Assembly: GCF_000219625.1 (NCBI RefSeq)
Contig: NC_018207.1
Span: 434,001 to 498,000 of the forward strand
Origin: Zymoseptoria tritici IPO323
Taxonomy: Eukaryota; Ascomycota; Dothideomycetes; Mycosphaerellales; Mycosphaerellaceae
Length of the DNA: 64,000 nt
Direction: 5' to 3'
Shown here: positions 1 through 11,600 of the stretch, piece by piece
Position numbering within the stretch: position 1 is the first letter of the stretch
Layout of the letters: each line of letters starts with the position of its first letter
Notes under the pieces: generated by a model
The model's database searches: none
The model's input: the letters and a program-made list of their open reading frames with translations, nothing else
What the model was told of the DNA's origin: nothing
Program-made: the position numbers and the translations under genes

Positions 1-95
1 ATGAAGTCGCCATCCTACGGCCCGTCTTCATCGTCGTGTTCGCGGATCGCTGCCTCTTCGAAGGGGTGGGCTTGTGCAAGAGCAGAGTCGCCATC

Positions 96-3000
96 CTAAA
101 GCTCATCATCGTCTGTGCGCATCGCTTCCCTCTCGACATGTCTATCATCATGGCCAGCAGATCCCGCTTCAGCGTCCTCCGCGGAAGTATCTCCATTGCC
201 AGCTGAGCCTCCCTCGGCATCGTCCTCGTTCTCATCTTCGGTATCGGAGTCGACCATAAAGGCTTCGTCATCGTCATCGTCAATCTCCTCCTTGATGTTG
301 TCACCACCGGCAGCGCCATCAGCAGCATCCGAGTCGCTCCTGAGACTCTTCAGCTTCTCAAGATCGGCCTCGATGATCTCTTGGAACCATCCGTCCACCT
401 CTTCGATGAGCATATCGACCTCCCGCTTCGCGCTCCTCTCTTGAGGCGACATCCTCACCAGGTCGACTTGTATGCCACCGATAATGGTCAGGTAGTCCCG
501 CTGCATGGAGACGAAGATACCATCCGCTTTCTCGAGAAGGGACTTGCGGACTTTGTCGCAGAGTGCCAGCAGAGAGGCGCGTACAGCAGCGACGGCTTGG
601 TTGAACATTGAGCTCTTATTAGCGGCCACGTGATTTTCCATGAGACCCTTCATGCGCATGAACATGCCTTTACCACTCTCGCTCGTGCAACCATCGTAGA
701 CAGGCGCCATGGCTTCCATGATGCTCGGCGTGAACTCACGGTTGATCTCTCTTTGGCCTTCATTGAACACTCCCACCTCTGTGTTGACGATGTCGTTGAA
801 GATGGCAGCATATTGTGTCAACTGTTGTCCGAGACGCCCGACTTGTGCGAGGCCGTGGCCTTTGGCTCGACACCTGGCGTCGACTGCAGCATGGAACTGC
901 TTGAGTGTTGACTGTGCACACTTGCTGAACGTCTTGAGGATGTGAGGGAGACGACGTTGAAACGTCTTCTCCCACAAGGTACCAAGCTGCTTGTAGATCG
1001 GCTCAACGAGCTCTCCATTCCAGTCGCGATGGTAGACTCCGGCTCGACGGACGGTGGCTTTGTAAGTCGAATGGTGAAGGCCGCCCTCGGCGCGAGAGGC
1101 GTTCCACTTGGCCACGGTCAGGGGAGCTTCGATTTCGCCCTTTTGAGCTGCTACGTGGAATTCTGCGAAAAGCTGGTCCTCTAGCGTGGTAATAGTCTCC
1201 TCAAGCGTCTCTTTCACCACCCTCTCGAGGGACTTGTCGAGCTGCTTGAGCTTGGACTGAAGGAATGACTTCTCAGTGTCTCTCTGGCCGTTAGTCAGTT
1301 TGACGCCGTTGCCATCGTCAGAAGACCAGAGCTCGAGCGAGGTCAGAAGCTGGGCGACGCTGTTGAGGAAACGCCTGCAGCCCGCTTGTCGACCCTTCTC
1401 GGTCAGCTTCTTGCAGTGTGCCTGGAGCTGTGGGATCTCGGTTTGCTCGACAGTCGTGAAGCCAGCAACATCATTGTCCTTGCGGAGACGGTCGGAGAGT
1501 TTTTGATATGCGCGGCTGCTCACCTGGGAAATTGTTAGCGATGAAAGATGCTGCTAGAGCAATGGCGCATACGCAGAACACTGGCAGGCTCTCGGCAACC
1601 TCATTGTAGTCTCTTATTTCCTCAGCCGGATCAAAATTCTCTGGATCCTCCTCCTGAGCGGTTTCTTCATCAATCTCACGAATTCCCTGCGCAAAATCCT
1701 GTTCTGAATGCGAAGTTAGCTGTGAACGTGGCTTGTCCGGAAGCGCAAATACTTACTGATCGCAGCACGCGAGTACTCGTTCCTGCCGGTGATGCATAAA
1801 GCGCTCTGCTCGGCATCGATGGCTTCCGCCTCACCCTCAAGCTTGCCGATAGCCTCTCTGAGCTCGGTCATCCTTTCATCGATCTCTCTCTTCTCCTTGC
1901 GAGCCTCTCTCTTCAAGCTCTTGAATTCGTCGAGCTTTTCTTCAACAACTTGAACTGTCAAAGGCTCTGCCGATAGGCTGATGGTGTTCTCGTCGTCTTC
2001 GGCATTGTCGTCGCTTTGGGAAGAACGCTCATCGGTGTCGGAGTCAGAGCTACGGCGCTGACGTTTGTTCTTTCGCTCCGATGCACCGCCCTTCTTTCGC
2101 TTCTTCCCTGTCTTCTCAAACGGGGCATAGACAGTTTTGCCATGTTCGACTTTCTCAAGCAGTTCATCCCATACATCCACCTGCTCGTCAAGAGATTCAA
2201 CTATATCGTCAAGGTCTTGCTTGCGTTCTCGGCTGTCTTTCAGTTGTTTGGTAAGTTGGCGCTTCTGCGCGCTGACGTTGGAGTGCTTCTCCTCCAATTC
2301 TTCCATGGATGCGCCGAGCTTCAACGTATCGGTCGCCTCCGTCCGAGAGATGTCATCGGTCTTGCTGCAGATGAACGTGACGGCAGAGTATGTGCCATCG
2401 AACTTGAGCTGACGCTTGAAGGAGTCGCCGAGCAGATTCTTGGCTGCCTTGTCATCGACGGCACGATTGATCGGCGCCACAATCCAGAGACCGGATGTCT
2501 GTTTCATGTATCCTTCGGCCACAGCAGCTCGAGCGGCGTTGGAGTCGTGCACACCTGGGAGATCGACAATGACTGCACCAGTACTCAGGGCATCAGCCTT
2601 GACGTAGATGCGGACGACTTTGATGAGCGGCCACGACTCGAATTCGCGCTTCGCATTGCTAGAAAGGTGAAGGGTCAGCGATGGCTCGGAAACAAAAGGC
2701 AGAATAGCGGGGGTTGCTCTCACTGGTTGATGTTCCCATTCTTGTCGAGCTTCTCTGTACCCTTCTCCTTGGAGTCCACGAAGCCCTGGAGGCGGCGGTA
2801 GAACGTCGTCGGATCGCGTTCTTGGATTTTGATGGTCCGGCCGAGAATCTTCTTGACTTGCTTCACGTTCATGAGAGCTCTGACGCTGCTCTTCGCCAGC
2901 ATGTCCTTGGTGTGCTTGTTGTAAACAGATCTAACCTTGCTGTATGCGATTGAGGCTTCAGAGTCAGGGTTGGAGATCTCCCTCGTGATAGCTCCGTTGT

Positions 3001-4232
3001 CGTCTAAAAGCTCGGCGAAAAGGACCTTCAGCTCCTTCTCCCAGTCCTCAGTCTTGATGAATTCGATCTCTGCTCTGTACTTCTTTGAGGGCTCCATGGA
3101 GTCGTTGTAGCTCAGTTCTGTGACGACTGCGGTGCAGGCGCGCATGCAGTTGGTCGGCACAAGCCGCTCCTCTTCCAAAAGCGCGTTGATTACGCTGCTT
3201 TTGCCGGCGCCGGTATTGCCGACGACGCCTACGACTGTGCGGGAGCGTTGTGACTGGCACCGGACGTTTTCGATCTGCTTCAGCCAGGCTTGCGCATCGG
3301 CGTTGTCTTTGAGCGCGAGTAGAGGTTTCTCGACCTCGGCCAGCGCCCGTAAACCGACCTGCATGCCAGCCTCAAGACGCTCTGGCACGACATCGCCTGC
3401 CAGCTTACGAAGCGGGATGCCACGGGTCGAAAGCTCGGCCTCTGGCTGGTCTTGCAAGAATGGGTTTTCGTGCATGCTCGCTTCCATGGTTGAGCGCCTG
3501 GCGGGAGAGTCTTGGACCGTGGGCGTCATCTTTGGAGTGCGACTTGAAGGGCTGGCACTGCTTGTTGCTTGAGTCTGCTCGGTTTGAGGTCTTGTCAACT
3601 TGGGAGACGACTTGATCTTGCCAGTTGACTTTTTGAAACTGCCTGGTGTCTTATTCGGCGTGAAGTTCAACTGACGATTGGCAGGCAGAAGAGGCTGGCG
3701 CTCGATTCTAGCGGGCGGAGCCATGTTCGCAGTCGTGGTAGTGTGCGGAGCGTCGGCCCTGGGAGCAGTGGAGGCTCCAGACATTTCTCGTGCTGACAGG
3801 ACGACCAGTTGATCTCCGCCAGTCAGTTCACCCATCATTGCGCTGGCCAAAGCACGGTTTCCGAACTTATCGAGAACGACAATGTTGGGATGTTCATCGG
3901 GGTAGTTGGCCAGATACCTGAGATTGTCAGTTGGAACGTCTCGGGGTCCTTCAGCATACACTTACGCTGTCAAGACCTTCTCGACTGTCAACTTGCTGTG
4001 TCCCTTGACCCACAAGAAGTTGTCGGAGGTTGCGGGCGCATCTTTCGGGCAAGGGTCATTGTGTCGTTCGATGATGACTGGAGCAGGATCGGGTCAGCAG
4101 GCGCTCTCGTGTATGTCGGCAGAAGGCATGGTGCATACTGTAGAGTCGAGATGGCTTGCTGAGGGCTTCCCGATAGTCGGGCACTGCCGTCGGGAGCAGC
4201 GCACGAGCTCTCTCAAACAGAGCGGACGACAT
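96..4232 (-). CDS. Nuclear GTPase SLIP-GC-like protein (dynamin superfamily), 6 exons, 1286 aa
   Basis: Large GTP-binding protein of the dynamin-like group, most like vertebrate nuclear GTPase SLIP-GC and its many fungal homologues; the fungal function is not known. Exons by hand: 4232-4139, 4077-3966, 3917-2724, 2658-1757, 1703-1573, 1523-96 (3861 nt, 1287 codons with stop). All introns are GT-AG, 48-65 nt, several with CTGAC or CTAAC branch sites. The P-loop GNTGAGKSS lies in exon 3. Exon 4 gives the G3 motif DLPG and a G4-like SKTD. Exon 4 continues into a predicted coiled coil and a basic patch KKRKKGG that could act as a nuclear signal. The last exon starts at the family-typical PVFCVSSRAY junction and ends in a very acidic Asp/Glu tail. 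The start was chosen because exon 1 splices cleanly into the conserved N-terminal block with LANYPDEHPN. The extreme C-terminus is low-complexity and may be modelled imprecisely. Confidence 0.82.
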
Positions 4233-4802
4233 TGTGCGTGTCGTGGAGATTGTCGCACGTGCGAATTGTGGCGGAGATGCTATGCCATCGATCGATTGGA
4301 GGGAAACAGCGGACGTTGTAGCAGAGGATTTGGTGGAAGGAGAGCTTCAGGACGGGAAGACGCGTTTGGTACCTACGCGATCCCCGCACGCTAAAACTTC
4401 GGCGGAGTTCCGGGGCCAGCTCCGTTCAGGACCACCTCTCAGGTCTGGAAACATCACTTCTGTTCTCCTTCCATCACCTTGGAGACCTCTTTTCGTCACA
4501 TGTGAACCTCGCCGCATCGATGCTCACTGAGTCAATTCACGTGAAGGCTGTACTGTCTTATGGTGAGGCGAGGATGCCAGAAAGCTCTTCTTCGCGCATC
4601 CTTGCCCCGTTTTTGATGAGCAAAAAAAAACTTTACGGGCACCACCAGGATACGTGAGACCTCTCGTAGCACTCATCACAGCCACAGACAAGCACACAGA
4701 CACGAAGCCAAGCAATGAATAGACCAAATTCTTCAATTCATCATCAATCCTGTCCTCTCTCGAATCCACTCTCGCACTGGGTATAAAACATCTTCATCGT
4801 CA
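4233..4802. other. Intergenic region upstream of the SLIP-GC-like gene
   Basis: This 570-bp spacer lies between the start of the minus-strand GTPase gene and the end of the minus-strand RasGEF gene. It should hold the GTPase promoter and the RasGEF 3' region. A short A-run occurs near 4621. I see no convincing gene, RNA or repeat. Confidence 0.5.
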
Positions 4803-7800
4803 TCACCGACTCGCCCCTCTCCTCGCCTCCTCCTCACCTCCGTTCAAACCCGGACTCATAACCTCAACAGTCGGACTGCTAGCCGCCGAATGTCCACTCC
4901 CATGGCTCCCCATCCTCCACCCACCACCCTTCCAAAGGGTCCCAAATCTTTCCATCATATCCGCGCTCGCCGCATGCTTGAACGAACTCGCTCCACTCTC
5001 ACTCCGTCCACTACTCGTCTTTGGCCTCTCGTTGACCGCCGGCTCTCCAGAGAGCGCAGCGGAATTTCCCTTCTTCGCTCCCAACCCCAACCCCACCAAT
5101 CCTAATCCAACCCCTCCCGCGCCAGCGACTGCTCCAGCCAAAGCCTGCGAATCATCCATCTTCGGCTCCACTGCCAAACTCCTCTCATGCAGAACCTGAT
5201 TGACATCAGTCGCTCCCACTCTCATCCTCTCCAGATGCGCCTCCAACCAACTCTGCAGTTCCGGCACAGGCTTCAAATGATACGGCATCTGGAATCTCTG
5301 CAAGTGGGAGATAATTCTCGAGATCCTCGCATACATGTCAAAGTTGATGACACTCAGTGGTTGTCCCGTAGCCGTCAGCGTCCCAGGCAACTCCCTTCGT
5401 TTCGGGTTCCCAGCAATGACGAACGTCAGATCGGTAAGATAGACGCCGAGAAAAGGCAGACAACCCCCAGCACCCGTCGGTCCGTCCAGTCGTTTCCGGA
5501 GGGAAGTATAATTCTTCGACATATCCACCAACTTCTCCAACTCCTCAAACCGCGCATGAGTTTTCTTATGCACGAACTCCCACGTCTTCTTCAGCCGCTT
5601 CACCACGCTCGAATTGATGGTACACATGATGCTCATCACGGAATCATAATTCTGCAACTCCAGACAGGCCACGCCGACTTTTGCCCAGTGTTTGATCACG
5701 CCCGCTCTCGCCTTGGGACTATCCGGCGCTAGAATGGTATCAGCCACGACATGCGACAGGTCCGTGTTGAGCAAACACATGCGCCGCACGTTCCGGGCGC
5801 GTTTGGTGTTTGGTTTGGACCAGTCCATGCTCAAGAGTTCCTGCGGGTGAATGTCGCAGTAGACTTTCATGACGATCAACGTAATCTGTCTGGCGACTTC
5901 GAGGGGTTCAAGATCCGTGATGGAAATGGGTTGGCCGCCGCCAACAGCCAATCGGAGGGCATTGAGTTGTTTGTTGGAGATGACGGGCTCGGGAAGAGAG
6001 CCGTTCGTATTGACGGAATAGGCGAGATTAGATTTGCTGACGTATTCCGTGTTGGTGTGGTATGCTTCCGTCACACGGCGGGTGAGTTCTATCAATCGCT
6101 CGCTAGCGGAGGGGAGGTGCTGCTTCAATTTATGCAAGGCAAAGAACCGGATTTCGCCCAAGGCGTCCTTATCAGCCTCGGGAGACCAGTACATTTCCAG
6201 CCAGCCTTTGAAGACGTTGTAGACGCGAAGACGGGCGGGTGTGCCGATGGCCTGGCTGTCACCAATGTATTCGAAGCGATGGATGAGTGCTTGGGCGAAT
6301 TCTCGAGGTTCGGAAAATTTGCGGAAGGTGAGGAAGAAGGCAGTAACGAATTGAGCGTCGGGGGCGGAGTCATGGGATGTGAGCTGTTCCACCAGAGCGG
6401 AGAGGCTGCCACCAGTGACTTGGCCCTCTTTGTTGAAGGTTAGTTCGTTGGCGTATGTCTTGGCGAGGAGTGATTCTGGGTCAACGCTGTCATCGGACAG
6501 TGATCGTAGACTTGACAGGCTGGCGAAGCTGCTCAGCATGCTGGTCTCCGGAGTGGGCAGGTCCTTGGCATGATCAGGTGTGGTGGCGCGAGTGGACGCT
6601 TCGGAGATGCCGGAATCTCTCGCGCTGTTTTGAGTGGACTGACCGACGCTGTTCTTTCGAGCTGACGCTGCTGAAGAGTTGTCCGATCGGAAGGACACGG
6701 TGCTCTTCTGAGCTTCTGCAGCGGTGAGCGTCCTCGACTGTCTCTTTGGAGGTGGTGGCATCGACTGCTTCGACGTCGGCCTAGTCGATGTCGATGTAAA
6801 GGAAGAGTTCGTTTCCGCGGGAGAGTGCACAGCAAGGTCGGTATTCTCGTCACCAACGGCGAGAAACTCTTGCTGATCTTTGGGACTCGGCGCCGGTCGA
6901 CACGGCGGTGGTGGCAACAGCTTGACCGACAATCGATTGACCGACACGCGATGTTGGTGAAGAGGAAGTGATGTCGAAAGTGGTCGTGGCGAGACGACGG
7001 GAATGCTGTCGACACGTTCCGGAATCTCAATCGCCGTCTCCTGGGCCGATGCTGGTGTCGCCGACCAGGCCTTCAACTCAAAATCACCGATCTGTTCGAT
7101 CAGCTGACGGGTCTTGACGACACATTCCCCGGTGTTGCGGATCAGACTTGTGCCGACAGAGATCAGATGGTCGGTCTGCTCTGGGAGCATGACGACCTCT
7201 TCGTCTGGTGAGTCGGAGAATCTGAAGACGTCTTGTGTAGTCAAGGCTAGCTGCTCGACCTTTGCTTCAAAGTCGCACTTCACTTGTTGGACATGTGATG
7301 ATGCTTTCGGGTCATGTGCGTAGACCTCATCGATGATAGCGAGCATGCTCCTGCAAGCTGCCACCAGCCGCTCAGTCGTGGCCACAAGTTCTGACGACGG
7401 ACGAGAGTGCAAGTGGTGTCCGATGAATGCGCCAATGTGGCTTATGCACACATCATGTGCCTTGGCCAGTTTTTCCGAAGCCAATGGTCCGGTTGTGGCG
7501 CTGGTGGGTTCCTTTGACACAAGTGACATGCGATGCGCCGCAAAGCCGTCCGGTGGAGTAAATGCGACGGACCTACGGACTGGCATTTCGCATAGCTCGT
7601 CGTCATATGCTGAGAGATCTCGCTGATGGTTATACGAAGGTATTTGTTCCGGGAAATGCTTTGCGGAGTCGATCGTGTCGTATGGTGGTCTTCGGTAAGT
7701 GTCTTGCGTGTTGATGGCGAGCCGTGCTCGAGGAGCGTCGAACCTGTGGATCTCATTCCTTTTCACGCTGACTTCCTGCGTCCAGACATCGAGGAAGCCC

Positions 7801-8618
7801 ACTGCACGGTTGACCACTTTGAATGCCTTGTTGATGAGGTCGTCCAACAGATATGGAATGACTTCTCCGGCGAACGGCTCGCTGATTGTCTCTTGCAGCC
7901 TCTTCGCAATCTGCACGAGAGAGGACAGATCTGCGAGCAGTCCCTTTCGCATGCGTCGCACACCGACGTTCTGCTTGACAGTGGGAGAGTCCCGGTGAAG
8001 ACAGTCCGCGCGCTCCAACAGGTGCCTCACTCCCGCGATCAGCCCTCGAATGTAGTCTTGGCGCACAAAAGTCGACAGATTCGCATCCTCTCCAGCTCCT
8101 ATCAAATCCCAGAATTGTGTCATCGCATTCAACAGATTGCGGAGGTATGGATGGTCGTATGCCTCGCAGTAATTTGTGGGGAGCCATCCTCGCACGCTCG
8201 TGTTCAAGACAGTCCCATCCGCCCAGCCATTCGCGTGCACGCAATGCACCAAAATCAAGTCGCCAGTTTTGATCGCGGCGGTCGATAGCGCATCGTCGTC
8301 GTCGGATATCGTATTCGAATCGGCCGGGTCGAAGGGATGCATTGCGCGGAGATAGTTGTGAAACAGCGACTGGTTCACCGGCGACTCCATCTCGTCGTGG
8401 TCTGCGTTGGACTCATCAGAAGGCGTGCCTGGGTCAGCAATGTTCGCAACGAAGCCTGCTGTGACGGCAGTCGGCGATTGTAATCGTGAAGGTCGTGGTT
8501 TGTGTCGTGATCGGATGCCAGCGATCAAAGTGGAAGTCGAGGTCGAAGGTCGCGTTTCGGCGGACGACTCGGACTCAGAAGGCTGGTCCTCGACGTGTTG
8601 GGTGTTGATGTGGGCCAT
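4803..8618 (-). CDS. SH3-domain Ras guanine-nucleotide exchange factor (Cdc25-type), 1271 aa
   Basis: Predicted activator of Ras: the RasGEF domain exchanges GDP for GTP on Ras, upstream of cAMP or MAPK signalling at the membrane. The gene is one uninterrupted exon. An SH3-like domain sits near residues 90-155 (GDLILVHCVHANGWADGT, then GWLPTNYCE). A long Ser/Pro/Thr-rich linker follows. The RasGEF N-terminal structural module lies near residues 725-850 (SLSALVEQL, TFRKF). The catalytic Cdc25 domain lies near 910-1150, with DLEPLEVARQIT and MCLLNTDLSHVVADTIL. The SH3-REM-Cdc25 order matches fungal Cdc25/Ste6-type exchange factors. The C-terminus is Gly/Ser-rich and may be disordered. The ATG at 8618 was used because no in-frame upstream exon is evident. 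Paralogue assignment within the fungal RasGEFs is not certain. Confidence 0.88.
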   Translation of the reverse strand: MAHINTQHVEDQPSESESSAETRPSTSTSTLIAGIRSRHKPRPSRLQSPTAVTAGFVANIADPGTPSDESNADHDEMESPVNQSLFHNYLRAMHPFDPADSNTISDDDDALSTAAIKTGDLILVHCVHANGWADGTVLNTSVRGWLPTNYCEAYDHPYLRNLLNAMTQFWDLIGAGEDANLSTFVRQDYIRGLIAGVRHLLERADCLHRDSPTVKQNVGVRRMRKGLLADLSSLVQIAKRLQETISEPFAGEVIPYLLDDLINKAFKVVNRAVGFLDVWTQEVSVKRNEIHRFDAPRARLAINTQDTYRRPPYDTIDSAKHFPEQIPSYNHQRDLSAYDDELCEMPVRRSVAFTPPDGFAAHRMSLVSKEPTSATTGPLASEKLAKAHDVCISHIGAFIGHHLHSRPSSELVATTERLVAACRSMLAIIDEVYAHDPKASSHVQQVKCDFEAKVEQLALTTQDVFRFSDSPDEEVVMLPEQTDHLISVGTSLIRNTGECVVKTRQLIEQIGDFELKAWSATPASAQETAIEIPERVDSIPVVSPRPLSTSLPLHQHRVSVNRLSVKLLPPPPCRPAPSPKDQQEFLAVGDENTDLAVHSPAETNSSFTSTSTRPTSKQSMPPPPKRQSRTLTAAEAQKSTVSFRSDNSSAASARKNSVGQSTQNSARDSGISEASTRATTPDHAKDLPTPETSMLSSFASLSSLRSLSDDSVDPESLLAKTYANELTFNKEGQVTGGSLSALVEQLTSHDSAPDAQFVTAFFLTFRKFSEPREFAQALIHRFEYIGDSQAIGTPARLRVYNVFKGWLEMYWSPEADKDALGEIRFFALHKLKQHLPSASERLIELTRRVTEAYHTNTEYVSKSNLAYSVNTNGSLPEPVISNKQLNALRLAVGGGQPISITDLEPLEVARQITLIVMKVYCDIHPQELLSMDWSKPNTKRARNVRRMCLLNTDLSHVVADTILAPDSPKARAGVIKHWAKVGVACLELQNYDSVMSIMCTINSSVVKRLKKTWEFVHKKTHARFEELEKLVDMSKNYTSLRKRLDGPTGAGGCLPFLGVYLTDLTFVIAGNPKRRELPGTLTATGQPLSVINFDMYARISRIISHLQRFQMPYHLKPVPELQSWLEAHLERMRVGATDVNQVLHERSLAVEPKMDDSQALAGAVAGAGGVGLGLVGLGLGAKKGNSAALSGEPAVNERPKTSSGRSESGASSFKHAASADMMERFGTLWKGGGWRMGSHGSGHSAASSPTVEVMSPGLNGGEEEARRGASR

Positions 8619-11600
8619 GTCGGAAACAGCCAGGACCGTTGCAACGGTTGAAGGCGAAGGCGGATCAATCCGGTGTATTGCTTAGTGCGCCAATGGCGAT
8701 TCCATGGAAGATGTCTCGTGTATTTTCGGTTGAAGGCTGCAACGGCAATATTGGGCGTAGAGCCTCTGAAAGGGATCGCGGGTCAGCATGTTGTTTGGTG
8801 GGGTGTGAGGAATGTAAAATGCTGAGTCTGGATCGCAGTGCCTCATGCGATGGGCGATGACTGACCTCTTGATTGATCAACGGGGATCGCTGGTGGTGTC
8901 GATGCAACGGTCTGCTACTACAAGGCGAGGAGGTTTCGAGACGAGTTGCTGTGCGTGAGATTCGTCCGTCGTCAATGACTCGATTTCGTGCAGAGGAATG
9001 TTGTTCGCGTGAAGCGTTTCGTTACTGTGTGGCGACGAAGCTCGAATGAGTGTGAGTCGTCAATCCGCTTGACGAGCAGAGAACGAGCGTGGGTGGCTTC
9101 GCGGCGGTGCTGACGATAGAATAGGAGCAGGAAGGTGGTCGTGTCGTGGTCGTCACAAGGCAAGGGTATGACCCCCAGGAGTGTGATGTGCAAGAGCAAT
9201 AGTCGCAAAGGCAGGGGAGAGCTGCTGAAGTTGGTTGGACGTCCATACCTAGGATAGGGCAGGCATACACCACTAGCTTCACAGCGATGGCCCTGGTTAC
9301 ATTTCTCGGGCCCTGCTCGTTCCATTTCTCTGCGCGTGTCGACGGAGACTTTTGGGCGAATTGCGGACCGACACCCCATCACACTTCGATCGACATCACA
9401 GCGGGACCGCTCCGGAGAGTTCAAGCAGTTGGGTGACGGCGGGCAAGAAATCGCTGCAGTGATTGGCGGGCGGCACTCGGGCGTGATTGTGACTTTTCCG
9501 GCAACGGCAGCACCATCGCTAGCACCGACGCCAATTCGTCTCTGGGGAGAATGGTGAAGGTGCTCGTGCGAGTGCTGGAGCCGCCGATCTCGAGCCCCGG
9601 CGATGATGGGAATTGGTGAGATGGGAAATTTCAGCTGCTTTCCCCATCGACTGGCACGCGACGGGGAGAAGAGAGCATCTCCATCTCTGTTCCAGCGCTT
9701 CCACGGTTCGTTCTCTGTAGAAGGCAAGCAAAGACGGGAGAGGGCACCGGTACCTGCATCAAGCCCCCACGCAGGGCGGCCGCAGAGAACCAAGGCGGCG
9801 CTATAATGGTGAGACAGGGGTATAACGACTACTCTCAGCCCGGCACTGTGCCGTCAACCTACTACCCCAACCGATCGCGAACCCTCGTATATACCGATCC
9901 CCACCTTTTCGGCCCTGCAAGTATTGGACTGTCCATCTCTGGCTTCACAAACTCTTGTTCGGACAAGCCCATCGCACCTTTCCTCAGACTCCTCACGACA
10001 AAGGCTCTCCCACCCCAATGCAAGGCCAATCCGGTAGTTCGACGTCGACCGGCATGATTTGGGACCGCTCTAAACCATATCCCGGCCCGGGATCCCTTGG
10101 GCAAATGCACGCAGCCGTGTATGCAGCCTTGCACGTGAAGGTCTGCCCTGCAAGAAGGATACGTTTTCTGCCAGCTTCGTCGCTAAGATCAGCGACGATC
10201 ATCCATTGAATTCTCCAGCAGTTCGGTATGGAACGTCGTACGACGTTCCGCTGTGTTGGGAGAGCACCGTGCTGTGAAGACCAGAGCCGGTGTCGCCGAG
10301 AATCAAAATGGACAGTGTCAGTATCCTTGCCAAAACGCTTCTCCTCCGCAATCTCACAATCGCCCACATGTCAAGATACGGTAATAAAGCCGACGAACGC
10401 GTTCCCTCATATACAAATACTTTCTCCGAGAAGAACGATTTTCGCCATCGCCGCAGAGCTTTTCCATGATCATCAAACTTCAACTCGTCAACTTGGCTCT
10501 CCAAACCATGCGCCGTCTCCAAACTCTTCCATCAAAGGACTGTCCCATATCTCCCGTCTGACGTTTCATTTCTGCACAACCAGCAAGGAACAAGCCCATC
10601 GCTCACGTATCGAAAGAGGCCACACTTCGTTATTAGTTCTATCGTTAGAAAGACCAAAGTCCCTCCGAAAGCGGCACAGTCGTCAAACATCCCAGTTCCT
10701 CGCCTGGGAACTTGATCACGCTGGGACCTCATATTTGGCGGGAGGCTTTCTCGTATTTGGCGGGCGACACATACAAATTTACTATAGCAGAATCGCTGTT
10801 TTAACTTGGATGCCAAATACGTTACAAAGGCCCACGCAACTATGTTAAAAAGCAAGGAGCCGACGTGCGAGCGCAGGAGGCTTGCCCTCCGATGCGCGCG
10901 AGCACTCGAGGCGGTCCGCAGGGCTAACATGCTATCGTCGTTGTCGAAATAGTCGTTTTAGTAACGATTGTTGGATTTTGGTGGGGCCTCCCGCCAAATA
11001 TGAGAAATGCTCCCGCCAAATATGAGCTCCCATCACGCTGTGACGCTGTGACGTGCAAGGTCCAGGCTGGCAGGCACGCCAGGACACGGAGGACACTTCC
11101 CCGTCTGTAAGCAATATGCAACACGCAACTCCCGCCTGGAGGTGCCCAGCTAGCGCTTTTCCTGCATAACCTCAATCGGCAGAGAGATGCCAGAGAACTT
11201 TGAAGAACACGAGATCGACGCTGTTCAGGTGTCATTTTGGACAAGTGAAGAGGAGAGTTCATGCAGAGAAGCGAGCACAACTTTCCGCCTCGGCTCTTCT
11301 CCGCGAGTTTCGAAAGTTCAGGCTCCGCTTTGTTCCGCAATGGATCGCGATCTGAAGGATCGGGTCGAGTCAGGCGCGCGGTTGCCATTTCCGGGGTGAG
11401 TAATGTCGAGAGCATGTTCGTGAATCGTGAGTGCTTGTCAATGGCGGTGCGAAGTGCGCAAATGATCGATACGATGTTCCCTGTTCGCTGATGGTGTGTA
11501 TCGGGCAAGACAGCGTGCTTGGTGCGATCATTGTTGAGCATGGCAAGATCTGTCCACACGGCGGCCTGACATGACGAGGCCTTGCGAGGCCAGCACCGCA

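Noticed and set aside
8972..9793. 273-codon minus-strand open frame upstream of the RasGEF gene
   Set aside because: Arg/Pro/Ser-biased, no domain, overlaps equally long plus-strand frames, and lies where promoter and leader are expected.
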